The notes: a model not told the origin generated them from the sequence alone. A DNA stretch of 32,974 nt from Pseudorhodobacter antarcticus (GCA_945860375.1 CAMAQR010000039.1:1-32974), one strand, 5' to 3'. Positions 1 through 8,572 are shown, numbered from the stretch's first letter. Numbers and translations are program-made.

Positions 1-170
1 CAGCGCGCGCCATTGATTGGGACCAAATCCACGCGGAATTCATCATGGTGCGCGGGTAAAACCGCAGTTCAGACACCGAATACATGGCCGCAACCGACCA
101 GACGCCTGAAAACCACAACCCCCTTGCCACGCAGGAGCCATCCATACACGGTTCGAGGCCATGCCGAACG

Positions 171-533
171 AAGACAGCAGTTGATCGCGTCGGCCGCGGG
201 AAGGAGCGTCAGATCAACATGCGCTTCTTCGCCATGACGAACCACTATGTCTATGACCTGACTTCTGCAATCCGGCAACGGGCTGGGAGAAGGGGCTAGT
301 CGAGAAGAATGTCCGCGACTCCCGCCACCAGATGCTGCAATGCATGCCGGACTTTCCCGACCTTGCTGCGCTGAATGCTTGGTTGGAACAGCGTTGCCTC
401 AAGTTGTGGCGGGAGACCCCTCATGGCAAACAGCCTGGCACCATCGCCGATGTCTGGGTCGAAGAACAGGCAGCGCTGATGCCGTTGCCAGTCGCCTTTG
501 ACGGCTTCATCGAGCTGAGCAAGCGCGTCTCAG
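171..533 (+). pseudogene. istA: IS21-family transposase (IstA) remnant, frameshifted
   Basis: This is a fragment of the IstA transposase of IS21-type elements. The first part (about 171-262) reads KTAVDRVGRGKERQ and then MRFFAMTNHYVYDL. The reading frame then shifts by one base near 262-266 and continues as CNPATGWEKGLVEKNV, MPDFPDLAALNAWLEQRC and LPVAFDGFIELSKRVS. These segments match in order the part of IstA that follows the DDE catalytic core. The N-terminal helix-turn-helix, most of the catalytic core and the C-terminal end after KRVS are missing, and no istB partner follows. One deleted T would restore the frame. The element is therefore dead. Recognition is from memory of the family. 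Confidence 0.75.
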
Positions 534-1261
534 CAGAGGCAGAAAGCAGCTTAAATCACACGGAAACCTGTCCAAGAGTTGGGGACTTGCCCTGCGGCAA
601 TCCAAGCTGCCCTGCCAGATCGCTTTGTGCGTTAATCTTTATGGTCGCATTTTGTGGCCACAAGGGAAGACTTTGGAGAGTGTCGTCGGCTGCGGTTTTC
701 GCGCGGTTTGCGTCTTGTCTGCCCCCTATCCCACTGTAATCAAGCGCGTTTTCGGTCCATTTGTTTACCTGTTGTTAACCCGCCATGGTGAACGCAAAAA
801 GCCAATAGGATAGCACAGCAGGCCGGTATCGCGGCGGCAAAAGGTGATCCAAGAAAGTATACTGGTCGGAAACCCATTCAGACCTGTTTGACGGCCTGTC
901 CGGCCGTCTGGAAAGTTGCCGGGACATGCCGCACTCTGTCAGGCCATCATCACCTGCTGTGGACTCTTCAGAAGACGGCCGCGCCAGCGGCGATTCACTG
1001 TGACGCGCCCAAGACGGCCAGCAGTCTACAGCATCTGCGCGACCGTTGGGCTTTCACCGTAAATGCCATTTCGATCTCGTCCATCTGTGTACAACGCTGC
1101 CCTTCAGGGCCAAGAAATTCACACTGGAAAAGCTGCCCAGCCAACTGGTGGGTTAAAGCGGTAGACCAGCCTGGCATAAGCGGAAAGCAACGGCCTGTAA
1201 GGCCAAATCCTGCAGCTGCGGCGCCAGATTTGATGCGGGTTGCGTCCCGCTTGGCCCCCAG
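534..1261. other. 728-base stretch with no recognisable gene
   Basis: No convincing coding region is seen between the IS21 remnant and the stop of the IclR gene. A 129-codon open frame at 888-1277 on the plus strand has biased, low-complexity-like composition and no recognisable motif, and a 60-codon frame lies opposite it. The only clear structure is the inverted repeat at 890-908. The stretch is probably decayed mobile-element flank. Confidence 0.5.
890..908. repeat. 7-bp inverted repeat, GACGGCC/GGCCGTC
   Basis: Arms GACGGCC (890-896) and GGCCGTC (902-908) are separated by five bases. A further CAGAC/GTCTG pair lies just outside but is offset. There is no T-run, so it is only weakly terminator-like. 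It lies about 350 bases beyond the end of the IclR gene and its role is unknown. Confidence 0.3.
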
Positions 1262-2056
1262 TCACAGGCCGCCGTAAAGCGCCACCGCGATGTCTGAGCA
1301 GCAGACCAGAGCACGTTCCCGCATTGCGTCAAGATTGCGGTCGGTTTCAACATGCAGCAGGCAGGGCACGACAAGACTTGCGATCGCGTGGCCCGTGGGG
1401 TCGCAGATCGGCGCGCAAATATCGACGACCCCGACGATATGATGGCTTTCAGACGTGACGAATCCGCGTGCGGCAATCGCGTCGAGTTCGGCGTTAAACG
1501 CCTTGTCCTGTGCTGTCCCCGCCGCCTCTGTGCATTCGGAGATCAGCCTCGCCCGGCGGGCGGGCGATTGCAGGGCCAGCATCATTTGGCCCGAGGCAGC
1601 GCTAATCGCGGGTCTGCTATAGCCTAGCTCCAGCTGAAAACTGAAATCTGTCCGCGCTTTCGCGGCCGCAATGACGACCGTGTGTCCACGGTTCAGAACG
1701 ACCAGATGGCTGCTTTGGCCGATCTCATCGCTCAACCGCTGCATGAGAGGCAATGCGACCTCCAGCAATGCGCGTGTGCGGGGCGTCCGCATCCCCAACG
1801 CGAAAAGCCGGTTCGTCAGCGACAACTGGTCGGTGGTCGGATCGCGGGCCAGATAGCCGCGATCCACCAGCACGTAGACCATGCGGAAAATCTCGGCCTT
1901 GGAGCGGCCAAGCCTTTCGGCAATCTGGCGTGCGGTCAACGGTTCGGCGGATTCAGCAAGAAGTTCAAGAATATCAAGCCCCTTTTCCAGCGCGGGCGCG
2001 GAATAGGCGGCGCGGCCAGCTGGGTCGCTGGCATCTTGGGCAAGGTCATCGGTCAT
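1262..2056 (-). CDS. IclR-family transcriptional regulator
   Basis: A 264-residue regulator with the usual IclR layout. It has an N-terminal winged helix-turn-helix (about residues 17-80, with LTARQIAERLGRSKAEIFR as the recognition region) and a C-terminal IclR effector domain with GQSSHLVVLNRG and an SESHHIVGVVDICAPI stretch. IclR proteins are cytoplasmic regulators of catabolic operons that respond to a pathway metabolite. The gene is divergent from the 2192-7648 operon and is its likely local regulator. The ATG at 2056 is chosen because GAAG lies a few bases upstream and the conserved domain begins soon after. A TTG at 2092 would add 12 residues. The effector cannot be deduced. Confidence 0.9.
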   Translation of the reverse strand: MTDDLAQDASDPAGRAAYSAPALEKGLDILELLAESAEPLTARQIAERLGRSKAEIFRMVYVLVDRGYLARDPTTDQLSLTNRLFALGMRTPRTRALLEVALPLMQRLSDEIGQSSHLVVLNRGHTVVIAAAKARTDFSFQLELGYSRPAISAASGQMMLALQSPARRARLISECTEAAGTAQDKAFNAELDAIAARGFVTSESHHIVGVVDICAPICDPTGHAIASLVVPCLLHVETDRNLDAMRERALVCCSDIAVALYGGL

Positions 2057-2063
2057 GGTAACT

Positions 2064-2148
2064 TCATATATGAGGCTTGACTTCACCTGCAAATCGAATC
2101 TTTATTCCGAACAAGGACAAGCCTGCGTTACCCGGCAAATTTCACCTG
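2064..2148. promoter_or_regulatory. Divergent control region with candidate IclR operator elements
   Basis: The space between the IclR start (2056) and the first gene of the operon (2192) contains a perfect 10-bp palindrome TCATATATGA at 2064-2073, eight bases from the IclR start codon. It also contains a direct repeat TTCACCTG at 2082-2089 and 2141-2148. Palindromes in such divergent spaces are usual binding sites for the adjacent regulator. That these bind this IclR protein is inference. Confidence 0.35.
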
Positions 2149-2191
2149 AACAATCCCTTCAAGAGCGATGATCCCACCAAGGAGTTTACCC

Positions 2192-2820
2192 ATGGATCAA
2201 ATAGTCAGGGCGCTTCTCGACGCCCGACTGAATGCGAGGTGCTGATGGATCGGGGAGCCTCGATCGCGAGGGCACCTGCGGCCTCGATGAGGTGGGGGCT
2301 TGGATCGGCGTTGCATGGACGACTTGCGGAACTGTGGCGGCGCGGTGCAAATATCGGACTTGAATCGGATTCACCGAACTGGTCAAACGCCTTTGATCTA
2401 GGGCGGAAGGCCGGAATCGCGGTCTTGACCGCCCGCGATGTCGCGATGGACCGCACCCATCTTGTGGCCGAGGAAGGACTGCTCATGGCGACCCGCGTTG
2501 GCTTGCGCGCGGTAGAACTTGCCCATGACCTGGGATCGCTGGAACCCGGAAAACGCGCGGATATCGTGATCCATACCCTTGACCGGCCCGAAATGGTGCC
2601 GTCGACGAATAAGGTGCGCAACCTATTCTTTACCGCACGCTGCAAATCGGTTCACACGGTGATTATCGACGGCAAAGTCGTGCCCGAAGCCGGTCGCTTT
2701 GCCGCGCTGGATGAAGGCGAAATCTTTTGCACCATACGTGCGGCCTCGGTCGATCTGTTCCGCCGCATGGGCAGGAAGCTTGAAGCTAACAGCTTCGCCC
2801 GCGCACCGAGAAGTCCATGA
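2192..2820 (+). pseudogene. Amidohydrolase (TrzN/AtzA/SsnA-type), large N-terminal deletion
   Basis: From about 2230 the frame encodes the C-terminal part of a metal-dependent amidohydrolase of the chlorohydrolase/cytosine-deaminase type. It reads GASIARAPAASMRWGLG, then NIGLESDSPNWSNAFDLGR with the conserved Asp region, then LGSLEPGKRADIVI, the end of the barrel. The HxH metal site and most of the barrel are missing. A good ribosome site AAGGAG (2179-2184) precedes ATG 2192, but that start reads only MDQIVRALLDARLNARC before a stop, in another frame. The simplest reading is an internal deletion near 2220-2230 that joined the original first codons out of frame to the C-terminal half. The last codons overlap the next gene (ATGA at 2817). 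Confidence 0.8.
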
Positions 2821-3932
2821 AGACACGGGTCGATCTGCACGAAGCCATGTTCGGACCAGTCTGGGGTTCCGAACGCCGCCTCCTGTTGGCGCACGGTGGG
2901 ATCACGGTGCACACGTTTCGCTATGCCAGCGGGGTGGCGGCTATTGAAGTTGATGCTGGCGGAGCGCGGGCAGTCCTGTTGCCATTCCTGGGTCAGCAGA
3001 TATGGGATCTGCATGTGCAGGGTCGCCGTCTGACCATGCAGTCAGTTTTTGACGAACCCGAGGCGGGGAAGGATTACCTCGCCAACTACGGCGCGTTCCT
3101 GATCCATTGCGGTGGCACAGCGATGGGCAATCCTGGACCAGACGATGACCATCCCCTGCATGGCGAACTTCCAGCACTGCGCTATCGCCATGCGGCTTTG
3201 GAATGTGGAAGCGACGCAAGGGGTGCCTATGTCAACCTGACCGGCGAAGGCCACGACCGCCGTGCCTTTGGCCATCACTTCGTGTCCCGGCCAAGTCTGC
3301 GGATGACCGCCGGTTCGGCGCAGATCGACCTTGATGTAGCGGTGCAAAATCTGGGCGGCATGCCGATGCCGTTCCTGTATCTGGCGCATGTAAATTTCCG
3401 CCCTGTGGGCGGCGGGGTGATCGTCGACGCGCTGCGCGATGATCGTGCCGGGCTGTGGATCCGTCCGTCGGCGCTGCCGCCCGATGCGGAAGCAGGCCAG
3501 CGGGCGTGGCATGATGCTGTCGCTGCCAACCCTGCCAGCCACCGCCTGATGGGCGCCGACACGCGGATCGACCCCGAGGCCGTGATGCTGATGACGCTGC
3601 CCGCTGAGCCAGATGGGCAGACCCACGGCATGCAGGTGCACCCGGACGGAACGGCAGATTTTATCAGCTATGACACACGCGACCTGCCTGTGGCTGTCCG
3701 CTGGATCACCCGCGCGCCGGAACGACAGGCGCTTGGCCTGATTCTGCCTGCCACGGCCGCACCCGATGGCCGCGCGGCGGCGCGGCGGGCGGGCCAAGTG
3801 ATCGACCTGCCCCCGGGGGGCAGTTTCACGACATCCATGTGCTTTGGTGCACTGGATGCGGACGAGGCCCGCAGGATGGCCATCCGCATCGCCGAACTGC
3901 GCAAGGCACCCCCTGAGGAGCGAGCAGAATGA
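2817..3932 (+). CDS. DUF4432 / aldose-1-epimerase-like protein
   Basis: A 371-residue protein of the DUF4432 family, which has the beta-sandwich fold of aldose-1-epimerases (galactose mutarotase superfamily). Visible family features are LLPFLGQQIWDLHVQGR near residues 54-70, YGAFLIHCGGTAMGNPGP, a His-rich HPLHGELP segment, LYLAHVNFRPV in the middle and a His-containing HGMQVHPDGTADF segment near the C-terminus. Members are found in sugar and polyol catabolic operons and are presumed to act on a sugar ring; no reaction is established for this one. The ATG overlaps the TGA of the broken amidohydrolase (ATGA). Its own 3' end overlaps the next gene in the same way. It appears intact. Confidence 0.85.
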   Translation: MKTRVDLHEAMFGPVWGSERRLLLAHGGITVHTFRYASGVAAIEVDAGGARAVLLPFLGQQIWDLHVQGRRLTMQSVFDEPEAGKDYLANYGAFLIHCGGTAMGNPGPDDDHPLHGELPALRYRHAALECGSDARGAYVNLTGEGHDRRAFGHHFVSRPSLRMTAGSAQIDLDVAVQNLGGMPMPFLYLAHVNFRPVGGGVIVDALRDDRAGLWIRPSALPPDAEAGQRAWHDAVAANPASHRLMGADTRIDPEAVMLMTLPAEPDGQTHGMQVHPDGTADFISYDTRDLPVAVRWITRAPERQALGLILPATAAPDGRAAARRAGQVIDLPPGGSFTTSMCFGALDADEARRMAIRIAELRKAPPEERAE

Positions 3933-4975
3933 AAGACCAGAACCGGGTGAACCCGGACAGAACCGCCGGCGCCAGCCGGGTCAGCACGGCCTTTATGACT
4001 GTCGACCTCGGACGAACAGGGCGGCAGGCGGGCTGGGTCCGTTTTCCGCATTCGCCCGATCATGACGCTTGGGGCGTGACTCAGATCCCCATTGGCATCA
4101 TCGCCAACGGCACTGGCCCGACCGTAGTGATGGAAGGTGGCAATCACGGCGACGAATACGAGGGGCCCATCGCCATCGGCGAACTGATGCGCGACCTCGA
4201 CCCGACTGAGATTCAGGGCCGTCTGATCCTTTTGCCAGCCAACAATGTCCATGCCGTGATGGCCGGGAAGCGCACATCGCCGGTTGATGGGCTGAACTTC
4301 AACCGTGTGTGGCCCGGTGATCCGCTGGGAACCATCACCCGACAGATCGCAGCCTTTGTCGCGGACGAGATTTTTGCGGTTGCAGATGCCTTTCTTGACC
4401 TGCATTCGGGGGGATCAACGCTTGATATCTTGCCAAGCGCGATCATCGAACCTGCAGATGATCCTGCTCTGCGGCAGCGCAATATCGCCGCTGCGGTGGC
4501 CTTTGACGCGCCTTGGACCGTGGTGATCCCCAATCTGGGCGATCCGCGCACCGCGACGGCAACCGCCTGTCGCCATGGGTTGGTGACGGTCGGCACCGAA
4601 CTCCGGGGCGGCGGCAATGTATCGACCGAGGCGCTGGACATTTGCCGCAAGGGCATCCGTAACGTGCTGCGCCATTTGGGCGTGATCGAAGGGGGCCTCC
4701 CCGCACCGCGCACCGACCGACCGATCCTCGCCCTCGCCGGCAGCAGCGCCTATGTCTATGCAACCTGCGAAGGCGTGTTCGAACCGTTCCACGCCAACGG
4801 AAGCCGCGTTTCTGTAGGACAGCCCGCCGGTCGCATCCATCAGACATGGGATCTGAGCTTCACGCCTCAGGTACTGCATTACGAATGCGACGGAGTGGTT
4901 TTCGCACGGCGACATCCGGGGCGGGTCAGTCCGGGAAACTGTTGTCTTGTCGTCGCGTCGGACTACCAGCCATGA
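3929..4975 (+). CDS. Succinylglutamate desuccinylase/aspartoacylase-family deacylase (DoeB-like)
   Basis: A 348-residue M14-type zinc deacylase. The zinc site is visible as GGNHGDEYEG (His73, Glu76) and DLHSGG (His159), with NFNRVWPGDP (about 124-132) supplying the substrate-binding Asn-Arg. The FPHSPDHDAWGVTQIPI N-terminal segment and overall length resemble DoeB/EutE, which removes the acetyl group from N-acetyl-diaminobutyrate in ectoine breakdown. Here no ectoine hydrolase (DoeA) is present, so the acyl substrate is uncertain. It could be an N-acyl amino acid or an N-acyl amine. Translationally coupled to both neighbours by ATGA overlaps. It would act in the cytoplasm; no signal peptide is seen. 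Confidence 0.85.
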   Translation: MKDQNRVNPDRTAGASRVSTAFMTVDLGRTGRQAGWVRFPHSPDHDAWGVTQIPIGIIANGTGPTVVMEGGNHGDEYEGPIAIGELMRDLDPTEIQGRLILLPANNVHAVMAGKRTSPVDGLNFNRVWPGDPLGTITRQIAAFVADEIFAVADAFLDLHSGGSTLDILPSAIIEPADDPALRQRNIAAAVAFDAPWTVVIPNLGDPRTATATACRHGLVTVGTELRGGGNVSTEALDICRKGIRNVLRHLGVIEGGLPAPRTDRPILALAGSSAYVYATCEGVFEPFHANGSRVSVGQPAGRIHQTWDLSFTPQVLHYECDGVVFARRHPGRVSPGNCCLVVASDYQP

Positions 4976-5916
4976 TTATGATCGACGATATCTATGCGGC
5001 ACGCGACCGGATCAGGGACGGGGTCCGCGTGACCCCCATCATGCGGGCGGGATGTGAACGCAACCCGCTGCCGGTGACTGGCACGGTCACGTTCAAACTT
5101 GAACTCGCGCAGGTCACCGGGTCGTTCAAGGCGCGGGGTGCCCTGAACCGGTTGCGGGGCGCATCTGAACCCATCGGCGCCGCCGGGATCGTTACCGCAT
5201 CGGGCGGCAATCACGGATTGGCCGTGGCGCGGACGGCGGCCATTGCGGGGCATGCCGCGACGATCTTTGTGCCAGAAACCGTTTCCCCCGCCAAAGTCGC
5301 CAAGATGCGCGAATGGCGCGCAGATGTCCGGATTGTCGGGGTCGACTGGGCCAAGTCCAATGTCGCCGCTCTTGATTGGGCGGCTGACACAGGGGCGCAG
5401 TATTTCCACCCCTTCGCCGATCCGTTGGTCGTGGCGGGGCAAGGGACGTTGGGCCTTGAACTGTTGGAACAGGTCTCCGACATCGACACGCTGATCCTTG
5501 CCGTGGGCGGCGGGGGTCTGGTGTCTGGCGTCGGCACGGCGATCAAAGCGCTCGCCCCTCATGTGAGAATTATCGCGGTCGAACCCACTGGGTCGCCAAC
5601 CTTACGCGACAGCATTGCGGCAGGCTATGCGGTGCGACTGCCGCAGGTGACCAGTCGCGTCGCAACGATGGCCTGTCCGCAGACAGACGACCGGATTGTG
5701 CAAATCGCGGCCCAAGTGATCGACGGCCTCATCCTGATCGAGGATGAAGCGATGCAGGACGCAGCGGATTGGCTATGGTTCGAGTACGGCATCGCCGCCG
5801 ACCTTGCCGGTGCGGCTTCGGTCGCGGCCCTGCGCAGCGGGCATCCCGCGCTGGCCACGGGCCGCCATATCTGCGCGCTGATCTGCGGAGCGGGTCCCGA
5901 AGGCGTCGCCCGATGA
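4972..5916 (+). CDS. PLP-dependent threonine/serine dehydratase-like enzyme (fold type II)
   Basis: A 314-residue enzyme of the threonine ammonia-lyase family. The PLP lysine is Lys53 in QVTGSFKARGA. The substrate loop is TASGGNHG (75-82), and the phosphate-binding glycine loop is VGGGGLVSG, about residues 180-188. It ends with ICGAGPEG. The length is that of a catalytic domain with no ACT regulatory domain, so it is a catabolic form. Such enzymes include EutB of hydroxyectoine use, which fits the DoeB-like neighbour, but threonine or serine deamination, or hydroxyaspartate dehydratase activity, are equally possible. ATG 4972 overlaps the preceding TGA. ATG 4978, two codons on, is an alternative start. 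Confidence 0.85.
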   Translation: MIMIDDIYAARDRIRDGVRVTPIMRAGCERNPLPVTGTVTFKLELAQVTGSFKARGALNRLRGASEPIGAAGIVTASGGNHGLAVARTAAIAGHAATIFVPETVSPAKVAKMREWRADVRIVGVDWAKSNVAALDWAADTGAQYFHPFADPLVVAGQGTLGLELLEQVSDIDTLILAVGGGGLVSGVGTAIKALAPHVRIIAVEPTGSPTLRDSIAAGYAVRLPQVTSRVATMACPQTDDRIVQIAAQVIDGLILIEDEAMQDAADWLWFEYGIAADLAGAASVAALRSGHPALATGRHICALICGAGPEGVAR

Positions 5917-6839
5917 GGATCATGATCGCAGGAGGGGGGGCTTTCGGCCGCGAGCATCTGTGCGCACTTTGCGGGATAGGGGGCCTGACGCTCGCGTTGG
6001 CCGAACTGCATGACGGCAGGCGCGCCGCTGCCGTGAGCGACTTCGGGCTGGCGGATAGCGATACCGATGCGCTGGCGCTGCTGGCCCGGTTCCGCCCCGA
6101 AGGCGTGATCGTCGCCACCCCGCTTTCCGCGCATGACGGACTTGCCCGGGCGGCGCTTGCGCTGGATATCCCGGTGCTGGTCGAAAAACCTGTCGTCGCC
6201 GATGCGGCTGGGATGGAGCAACTTTGTGCTGCCGAGGCCGCCAGCCGCACCTTTCTGCAACCGGGACATATCCTGCGTTTTTCAACCCCGCACCGCGCTC
6301 TGCGCGACGTCCTGATGAGCGGAGAGATCGGCTCGCTGATCGCCTTCTCGTCAAGGCGGTATCGCGATGTGGGCCATGCGATGCAGTTCCGCGATGTCGA
6401 TCCCGTGCTGATGACAATGATCCACGATATCGACCTTGCACTGTGGTTCGATCCATCGATCCGGCAATCGGTGTCCGCCGTGCGGCGCATGGCAAAAGAG
6501 GGTGGAAGCCTGACTTTTGCGCGGATCACAGGACCGGGTGACACGATCTGGGATCTGCGGTCAGCGTGGCTGCATCCGGGGCCGGACCTGCCGCCCGACC
6601 GGGTCGAAATCGTCGGCACCGGCGGCAGCGCCGAGTGGGAAGCTGGTCGCGGAATCACCGTCTGCGCCGCCGAAACGCGCCACCTGACCTATACCGAGGA
6701 AAACCCGCTCGTTGCTGAACTCACTTGTTTTCTGGCCCGTATCGCGGGTCATCCGGTCGAAGTACCGGTGAATGCAGCAGATGCCCTGGCGGGCCTGCGG
6801 GTCGCCGGGATGGTGATTTCTGTGCTGGAGCGCCCTTGA
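5913..6839 (+). CDS. Gfo/Idh/MocA-family oxidoreductase
   Basis: A 308-residue NAD(P)-dependent oxidoreductase. The N-terminal Rossmann fold shows GGGAFGREH (7-15) and the family's VEKPV motif (Glu91-Lys92-Pro93). The C-terminal domain holds MIHDIDLALWF, with His171 and Asp174 in the place of the usual catalytic pair. Family members oxidise or reduce sugars, inositols and related compounds. The protein is slightly short for the family (commonly about 330-370). ATG 5913 is chosen because it overlaps the stop of the dehydratase and begins right at the nucleotide-binding strand. The 3' end overlaps the next gene through TTGA. Confidence 0.88.
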   Translation: MRIMIAGGGAFGREHLCALCGIGGLTLALAELHDGRRAAAVSDFGLADSDTDALALLARFRPEGVIVATPLSAHDGLARAALALDIPVLVEKPVVADAAGMEQLCAAEAASRTFLQPGHILRFSTPHRALRDVLMSGEIGSLIAFSSRRYRDVGHAMQFRDVDPVLMTMIHDIDLALWFDPSIRQSVSAVRRMAKEGGSLTFARITGPGDTIWDLRSAWLHPGPDLPPDRVEIVGTGGSAEWEAGRGITVCAAETRHLTYTEENPLVAELTCFLARIAGHPVEVPVNAADALAGLRVAGMVISVLERP

Positions 6840-7648
6840 TCGATTCCCATATCCACCTGTTCCGCAACGGATTCTGGCACGATGGCGGCACGCAGTATCT
6901 TGACGGGCAGACCGATGCCAACGCGTATCACGCGCTCATGAACGCACTGGGGATCACCGGCGCGCTGGTCATCGGATACGAAGATGACGGGATCGACCCC
7001 GACAATAACGCTTATCTGCGCGACCTTGCCGGCACATGTGACTGGATCAGCAGCCTTGCATTTGTCAGGCCGCAGGCATCGCTGACCGAGTCCGGTCTTG
7101 ATCGACTCCTCGACGCTGGACATGCGGGAATCGCCCTCTATCTACCCGATGCGGCGGCGGGCGCGGCTTTGGCGTCATGGTCCAAGGCAGCGTGGCGAGC
7201 GTTGTCCGACCGACGGTCAATCATATCGTTGAACGCGACGCCTGCCGCGACGCTGGAACTCGCCGCCGCGGTCGCCGCCGCACCCGATGCGACATTCCTT
7301 TTCGCGCATCTCGGCTTGCCCGGACCTTGCAACGACGCGACCGTAGCCGAGGCTACCGAGCGGCTGGCTCCTCTGCTGGCCTTGGCCAAAGCACCCAACG
7401 TGGGTGTCAAACTGTCTGGCCTTTATGCCGTGGACCCGACACCGGGCCATCCCGGCGCACGACCCTTCGTCGACCTTCTGATCGACATGCTGGAACCAGA
7501 GCGGCTGTTTTGGGGGTCCGATTTCAGCCCGGTGCTGAAATATTCCACTATTGCTGATATCCTGAGCCTGCCGCCACTTGCACGACTGGACAAGGCCGCA
7601 CAGGATGCAATCATGGGCGGCAACCTGCGCAGACTGCTGTTTCCATGA
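6836..7648 (+). CDS. TIM-barrel amidohydrolase (amidohydrolase_2, lactonase-like), TTG start
   Basis: A 270-residue metal-dependent hydrolase of the amidohydrolase_2 family, which includes 2-pyrone-4,6-dicarboxylate hydrolase and fuconolactone/rhamnonolactone hydrolases. The metal motif IDSHIHLF (His5, His7) lies at the very N-terminus. FLFAHLGLPG supplies the middle His, GVKLSGLY follows, and the catalytic Asp is in FWGSDFSP near the C-terminus. The only start that places the HxH motif normally is TTG 6836, overlapping the TGA of the oxidoreductase, so translation is probably coupled. As the last gene of the operon it may open a lactone made by the dehydrogenase upstream; this is inference. 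Confidence 0.85.
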   Translation: MIDSHIHLFRNGFWHDGGTQYLDGQTDANAYHALMNALGITGALVIGYEDDGIDPDNNAYLRDLAGTCDWISSLAFVRPQASLTESGLDRLLDAGHAGIALYLPDAAAGAALASWSKAAWRALSDRRSIISLNATPAATLELAAAVAAAPDATFLFAHLGLPGPCNDATVAEATERLAPLLALAKAPNVGVKLSGLYAVDPTPGHPGARPFVDLLIDMLEPERLFWGSDFSPVLKYSTIADILSLPPLARLDKAAQDAIMGGNLRRLLFP

Positions 7649-8130
7649 CAGAGATGCGACCGACTGAAAAAGATCTTGGTTGATCCGACTCTCGATCGCG
7701 AGATGGTTCAGGGCGTAATTCAACAAAAAAACTGAAGCTTGGTCCGATGCGCGAAGTGGTTCGGGGTACGTGCCGCGATCTGGACGAAGACGGAAAACCT
7801 TGCCTTCGGCTGGTTCAGCGTTGGTGATCTGAGCAGGTCGGCTATGACTTCACCTGGAGATGGGCCGAACTCGGGTCATCGGAGAATCAGAAATGAACCG
7901 GGCGCGCGTCTTATCGGCAGCGGTCCGGCTATGTCGGACCAGTGCAACGGGAGTACCAAGCGCGATTCGACCTTGGTCGGTCTGCCATGAAGTCATCGAT
8001 GGGACAAATTGCTTGGGCCAGGCACCGGATCCTGCCGATTTGACTGCAGCAGCGACGGCAAATTTGAAGGGCGCCATCATCCGGGCTGTGCCGACGATCG
8101 GCCAAACTGATCAGCCGGTTTTGAGTCCTT

Positions 8131-8349
8131 GTTGGTTGTTCGGGAGCTGCACCGACCCTCGATCTCCGCGCTGCTGTCGATGCTCAAGGTGTCATGCGTG
8201 ATGTCGTCGGTGCCTCGCGCGCTTGTGTGCGAGTGCGCTTTGCCACACACGATCTGGCCTTTGAAGCGTCCTCTTGAGAGAATGCTTGCAGCGTGGAGTT
8301 CGCCTTCGACCTCCCCGGCCTCCTCAATCGTGATCGCGAAGTCCTCGAC
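8131..8349 (-). pseudogene. Bactofilin fragment
   Basis: The frame reads FAITIEEAGEVEGELHAASI, RGRFKGQIVCGKAHSHTSAR and THDTLSIDSSAEIEGRC. This is the repeating beta-helix pattern of bactofilins (an EGE...GRFKG...C...ARV...HDTLSI...EGR rhythm), the small bacterial cytoskeletal proteins. Only about 70 residues of the core and a short tail remain. There is no start codon of its own: the frame runs directly out of the ABC permease fragment at about 8350. Glycine and valine positions expected in the helix are partly replaced, consistent with decay. Recognition is from the pattern only. Confidence 0.55.
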
Positions 8350-8351
8350 TC

Positions 8352-8572
8352 GTGCAGTTTCAACGGGTCCATCAGGACCCAGTTGATGAAACCAACCAGC
8401 AGCGCCACGCCCACCACAGCGGCCCAACCTGTCATCATGCCGGTACTAATGTCATCCTGAACCAGAAAGAACGAGGCCACGACCGTACAGTGACCCAACA
8501 ACGGACCGATTGACAGGTCGATGCCCCCACACGCAGCAGCGTTTACTTGCCGCAAGACACCAATGCTGGCGT
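8352..8572 (-). pseudogene. Ribose-type ABC transporter permease fragment
   Basis: A short piece of a sugar ABC permease (BPD_transp_2, RbsC-like). The signature GGIDLSIGPLLG is followed by VVASFFLV, WAAVVGVALLVGFINWVLMD and PLKLH, which match the first transmembrane segments of such permeases in order. The N-terminus and everything after PLKLH are missing, and the sequence passes directly into the bactofilin fragment. It shows that a carbohydrate importer was once encoded here or that a piece of one was brought in. It is oriented opposite to the catabolic operon to its left. Confidence 0.7.

Noticed and set aside
888..1277. 129-codon plus-strand frame before the IclR stop
   Set aside because: No recognisable motif, no convincing ribosome site, and it overlaps the IclR gene; kept only as part of a gene-free stretch.
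3929..5916. Naming the operon an ectoine or hydroxyectoine degradation cluster (doe/eut)
   Set aside because: Only DoeB-like and EutB-like genes are present; ectoine hydrolase, the transaminase, the semialdehyde dehydrogenase and a matching transporter are missing, and the other genes are sugar-type.
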